Shown here: positions 61,088-64,000 of the stretch, piece by piece
How the letters are laid out: every line of letters begins with the position of its first letter
Position numbering within the stretch: the first letter of the stretch is position 1
Assembly: GCF_000423305.1 (NCBI RefSeq)
Contig: NZ_AUHS01000008.1
Span: 1-64,000, forward strand
Direction of reading: 5' to 3'
From: Legionella moravica DSM 19234
GTDB taxonomy: Bacteria; Pseudomonadota; Gammaproteobacteria; Legionellales; Legionellaceae
DNA length: 64,000 nucleotides
The notes under the pieces: model-generated
Database searches by the model: none
What the model was told of the DNA's origin: nothing
The model's input: only the letters and a program-made list of their open reading frames with translations
Made by a program: the position numbers and the translations under genes

Positions 61088-61804
61088 TTATTCCGTTATC
61101 CGCGATTTAATGCGCAGAGTTGCCTGACTTAGAATTTGTGAAACTCGAGATTCACTGACCTCTAAAACCTCTCCAATTTCTTTCAAATTCAGATCTTGTT
61201 CATAATACAATGACAGTACCATCCGCTCTTTCTGTGGGAGTCCATCGATTACCTGAGCCAGCCGGCTCATTAAATCTTTCTGCATCACATGAACATGCGG
61301 TTCAGTAGACTCACCTGCGCCCTCACTATGCAACATGTCATCAGTGACACCTAAATCCTCAAATCCGTATAGGTGACTGCTTGCAGAATCCTGAAGCATC
61401 TCATGGTATTCATTGAGGGGTAAACCCAATTCTTTTGCAATCTCTGCATCCTTAGCCTCACGTCCAAACCGATGCTCAAGATTACGTACTGCTTCGGATA
61501 TCATTCTCGCATTACGATATACCGAACGAGGCACCCAGTCATTCCGCCGTACTTCATCGAGCATATGCCCTCTGATTCGAATTCCGGCGTAGGTTTCAAA
61601 TGAAGCGCCTTTGGTTGAATCATAATGTATTGCAGCTTCAAGCAAGCCAAGCATCCCAGCCTGGATTAAATCATCCAATTGCACACTGTGCGGTAAGCGT
61701 CCCAGCAAATGATGCGCAATTCGCTTTACCAATATCGCATGACTTTTCACCAGTGTTTCCTGGGTTTGCTGATTTATTTTGCTGTATGCAGCTAAAGCAT
61801 CCAC
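61088..61804 (-). CDS. fliA: Flagellar sigma factor FliA (sigma-28)
   Basis: FliA (about 238 aa) directs transcription of late flagellar genes, including flagellin in Legionella. Region 2 (LGLLEAAIHYDSTKGASFETYA, shown in part as LLEAAIHYDS) and region 4 (LSLYYEQDLNLKEIGEVL, ESRVSQILSQA) are typical. The open frame reaches a TTG at 61831, but the GTG at 61804 has AAGGAG six bases upstream and gives (GTG)DALAAYSKIN, the usual length. It lies 90 bases after fleN. Confidence 0.95.
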   Translation of the reverse strand: MDALAAYSKINQQTQETLVKSHAILVKRIAHHLLGRLPHSVQLDDLIQAGMLGLLEAAIHYDSTKGASFETYAGIRIRGHMLDEVRRNDWVPRSVYRNARMISEAVRNLEHRFGREAKDAEIAKELGLPLNEYHEMLQDSASSHLYGFEDLGVTDDMLHSEGAGESTEPHVHVMQKDLMSRLAQVIDGLPQKERMVLSLYYEQDLNLKEIGEVLEVSESRVSQILSQATLRIKSRITE

Positions 61805-61894
61805 GACACTCTCCTTACAATAACAGCACAAGGTAATTGATACTATGAAAATCTATAACAAACCACTAACACTAATCTAAGTATAGTGAATATT

Positions 61895-62764
61895 TTAAAA
61901 ATCACCTGCTACCAATCGTTCTAAAAAGAAACTGGTGTTTCCCCCTAACGCGGGCTTGGCAGGCCAATTGCTTATAGTGTCTGCTAACTCTCTTAAAGCT
62001 TCAGAAGCTTCAGAATCAGGATACGCAGTGAGCACCGGCTTTTGCATTTTGACAGCCTTGTGTATGTGCTCATCAAAAGGTATCGCTCCTAAATAGTCTA
62101 GATGAACATCCAGGAATTGCTCGGAAACTCTGAATAATTTATTAAATAATTCACGGCCGTCCTTCATATTTCGTACCATATTGGCCAAAATATGAAAATG
62201 CGTCCACTCATATCGTTTACTCATCACTTTTATTAAAGCATAGGCATCAGTTAAAGACGTTGGTTCATCGCAAACGACAACAATCAATTCTTGAGATGAC
62301 CGCGTGAAACTTAAGACTGTATCAGAAATTCCTGCAGCGGTATCGATGATCATATAATCCAGATCATCCGTTAATTCATTAAATGAATCGATTATTCCAG
62401 CATGCTCCGCATAGGTTAGTTGGGTCATAAATTCAGTTCCTGAAGCGGAAGGAATGACACTGATACCATTAGGTCCCTGCAGAATAATATCACTGAGATG
62501 ACAGATACCCTGAATAACATGCGATAGATTAAATTTGGTATGCAAACCCAGCATAATGTCTACATTAGCCAAGCCAAGATCCGCATCAAACAACATCACG
62601 TTTTTGTTCATCTGAGCCAAAGCCACAGCTAAATTAACAGAAACATTACTTTTTCCAACGCCACCTTTTCCTGCACTAACAGCAATGACAGTGATAGGCT
62701 TGGTTCGAGATAAATTTCTCAAACCAGAAGCTTGATCCTTTATGTTTTTGCTATGCTTCGACAT
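61895..62764 (-). CDS. fleN: Flagellar number regulator FleN/FlhG
   Basis: FleN (289 aa) is a MinD-like ATPase that limits flagellar number by restraining FleQ and FlhF. The Walker A motif KGGVGKS is at 33-39. Switch regions include DADLGLANVDIMLG and IDTAAGISDTV. The start ATG at 62764 has GGGAGAG upstream and overlaps the flhF end by 14 bases; the longer open frame begins inside flhF. Confidence 0.94.
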   Translation of the reverse strand: MSKHSKNIKDQASGLRNLSRTKPITVIAVSAGKGGVGKSNVSVNLAVALAQMNKNVMLFDADLGLANVDIMLGLHTKFNLSHVIQGICHLSDIILQGPNGISVIPSASGTEFMTQLTYAEHAGIIDSFNELTDDLDYMIIDTAAGISDTVLSFTRSSQELIVVVCDEPTSLTDAYALIKVMSKRYEWTHFHILANMVRNMKDGRELFNKLFRVSEQFLDVHLDYLGAIPFDEHIHKAVKMQKPVLTAYPDSEASEALRELADTISNWPAKPALGGNTSFFLERLVAGDF

Positions 62765-63890
62765 AATACTCTCTCCCAACACGCGACTGCTCCTCTCTAC
62801 TATTAGTATCGCTCTGGAACAACTGAATTTCCTGCTGAGCAAATAACTCAACAAGTTGATGACGTGTAGCCATTTTGATGTCTTCCGGAACGCGCTGACC
62901 ATGGGTTAAATAGCTAACGCCTAACCTGGACTCGATGACGGCACTTAAGGCACCGCCAACTGCAAGAGATTCATCTAACTTTGTTAAAATGCACTGATCA
63001 ACTTTATTCGCTTGATAACGTTTTATGGCATCAATGAGTACCTGATAATGACTGGTGGCAGGCAGAACCAAAACTTTAGAGATGGATTGAAGATAGGTAC
63101 TTAAGACATGCATCTGTCTCGCAACGCGCTCATCTGCAGGATTCATTCCAGCAGTATCAATCAAAATCAGTTTTTTATCGCTTAATTGACGCAGTACCCT
63201 GGCTAATGATACTTCATCCTGGGCAACGCATACTTTAACACCAAGAATTTTTCCATAAAGTACCAATTGCTCCTGAGCAGCAATACGATAAGTATCCATG
63301 GTAACAAGGCCCAGTTTATCCGCGCCAAATCGCAAACTGAACCGTGCCGCAATTTTGGCAAGGGTAGTTGTTTTACCGACGCCTGTTGGTCCAACAAATG
63401 CATAAACACCGCCTTCTTCAATTCTGTTGTTATCACGTATGGGTATTTGCTCCGTGATGTAAGCCAGTAGAGATTGCCAGGCACGTTGTTCATTAAGGTC
63501 AGACCGTACCGATCTGGCCCACTGAGCAGCAGTTGTATGACTGACTCCCAGATACAACAGCTTCTGGAGCAATACGGTATGAAGAGGCTCCCCTCCTCCA
63601 ACATTGCCTCTCAATTGGGCTTCCAGCATGCCCCTCAACGTCTGAATTTCCTGTTTCATATCATCAAGTGGCGTATGAACTGCATATCGATCAATTTGAC
63701 TCGGAGGTTCAGCGGTGGCAACTGCAGCGGAAGGGGTTAATATCGATTCATCGTAATCCATGGCTGCAACAACCTCTACGCCACCATCGACATGATGACT
63801 CGACAAAATAACCGCATCAGGACCAAATGTTGCCTTGATTTGTTGCATTGCACTTCGCGTATCCGCTGCGACAAAGCGTTTTAATTTCAT
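62751..63890 (-). CDS. flhF: Flagellar SRP-like GTPase FlhF
   Basis: FlhF (379 aa) sets the polar site of flagellar assembly. A basic N-terminal domain (MKLKRFVAADTRSAM) is followed by the NG GTPase domain with P-loop GPTGVGKTT (167-175), then LVTMDTYRIAAQEQL, LIDTAGM and LTKLDES. The ATG at 63890 has a strong AGGAGG site. It is the first gene of the flhF-fleN-fliA-motC-motD-DUF2802 run in the window; flhA is expected beyond the right edge. Confidence 0.96.
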   Translation of the reverse strand: MKLKRFVAADTRSAMQQIKATFGPDAVILSSHHVDGGVEVVAAMDYDESILTPSAAVATAEPPSQIDRYAVHTPLDDMKQEIQTLRGMLEAQLRGNVGGGEPLHTVLLQKLLYLGVSHTTAAQWARSVRSDLNEQRAWQSLLAYITEQIPIRDNNRIEEGGVYAFVGPTGVGKTTTLAKIAARFSLRFGADKLGLVTMDTYRIAAQEQLVLYGKILGVKVCVAQDEVSLARVLRQLSDKKLILIDTAGMNPADERVARQMHVLSTYLQSISKVLVLPATSHYQVLIDAIKRYQANKVDQCILTKLDESLAVGGALSAVIESRLGVSYLTHGQRVPEDIKMATRHQLVELFAQQEIQLFQSDTNSREEQSRVGREYYVEA

Positions 63891-63965
63891 AAAGCCTCCT
63901 GCTTCTGAAACCTACTTTTAATGTCTACTTCTAACCTACTGTTCCTATAATTCTTATTTGTTTGT

Positions 63966-63984
63966 TATCAGGAATTTCCTGATA
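63966..63984. other. Perfect palindrome upstream of flhF
   Basis: TATCAGGAATTTCCTGATA has perfect 9-bp arms around one central base, about 75 bases before the flhF start. The short loop makes an RNA hairpin unlikely, so a protein-binding operator is more plausible. No regulator recognised. Confidence 0.5.
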
Positions 63985-64000
63985 GGATAAAACATGAAAA

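Overview
The window looks like chromosomal DNA of a Legionella species, most likely L. pneumophila or a close relative. The evidence is the AT-rich coding style, the flagellar layout (fleSR-fliEFGHIJ in one block, flhF-fleN-fliA-motC-motD in another), and interspersed genes without clear homologues whose Glu/Ser-rich C-termini resemble Dot/Icm (type IVB) secretion signals. The species call is from memory of family and gene-order patterns, not from a search. No rRNA, tRNA, CRISPR array or intact insertion sequence was seen.

Layout. 1-3.8 kb: an S49 (SppA-type) peptidase divergent from clpB, which has a heat-shock sigma-32 type promoter. 3.8-5.8 kb: a two-gene operon of unrecognised proteins, candidate effectors. 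6-14.8 kb: an operon of two small membrane/coiled-coil proteins and a giant (about 2,530 aa) filamentous-haemagglutinin-like beta-helix protein with no visible Sec signal; this is the most unusual locus here. 14.8-15.7 kb: intergenic DNA with dispersed repeats. 15.7-29.6 kb: one long leftward block, fleS-fleR-fliE-fliF-fliG-fliH-fliI-fliJ-yhdP-membrane protein-mpl, headed by a sigma-54 promoter just upstream of fleS. 30-43.6 kb: mostly housekeeping genes (outer-membrane barrel, ftsK-lolA-rarA, trxB, aat, rhodanese, infA, pmbA, a phosphodiester-glycosidase-like protein), interrupted by a plasmid-type parAB pair. 43.6-47.8 kb: nrdAB with a promoter carrying two NrdR-type boxes and a DnaA box. 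47.9-48.6 kb: an inverted-repeat-bounded element around a broken DUF559 gene. 48.7-59.1 kb: accessory genes (a His-rich membrane protein, candidate effectors, a divergent protein-kinase-like protein) around the prfB-lysS operon, where prfB needs the classical +1 frameshift. 59.1-63.9 kb: flhF-fleN-fliA-motC-motD-DUF2802.

How it fits together. FleS/FleR with sigma-54 should drive basal-body and export-ATPase genes, FlhF/FleN should set flagellar position and number, FliA should drive late genes, and MotC/MotD are the stator. Several repeat families (a 68-bp repeat in two inverted copies, an approximately 72-bp repeat, a 112-bp tandem pair, and GC-rich palindromes) lie almost only in gaps beside accessory genes. 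This suggests those gaps are the sites of insertion and turnover.
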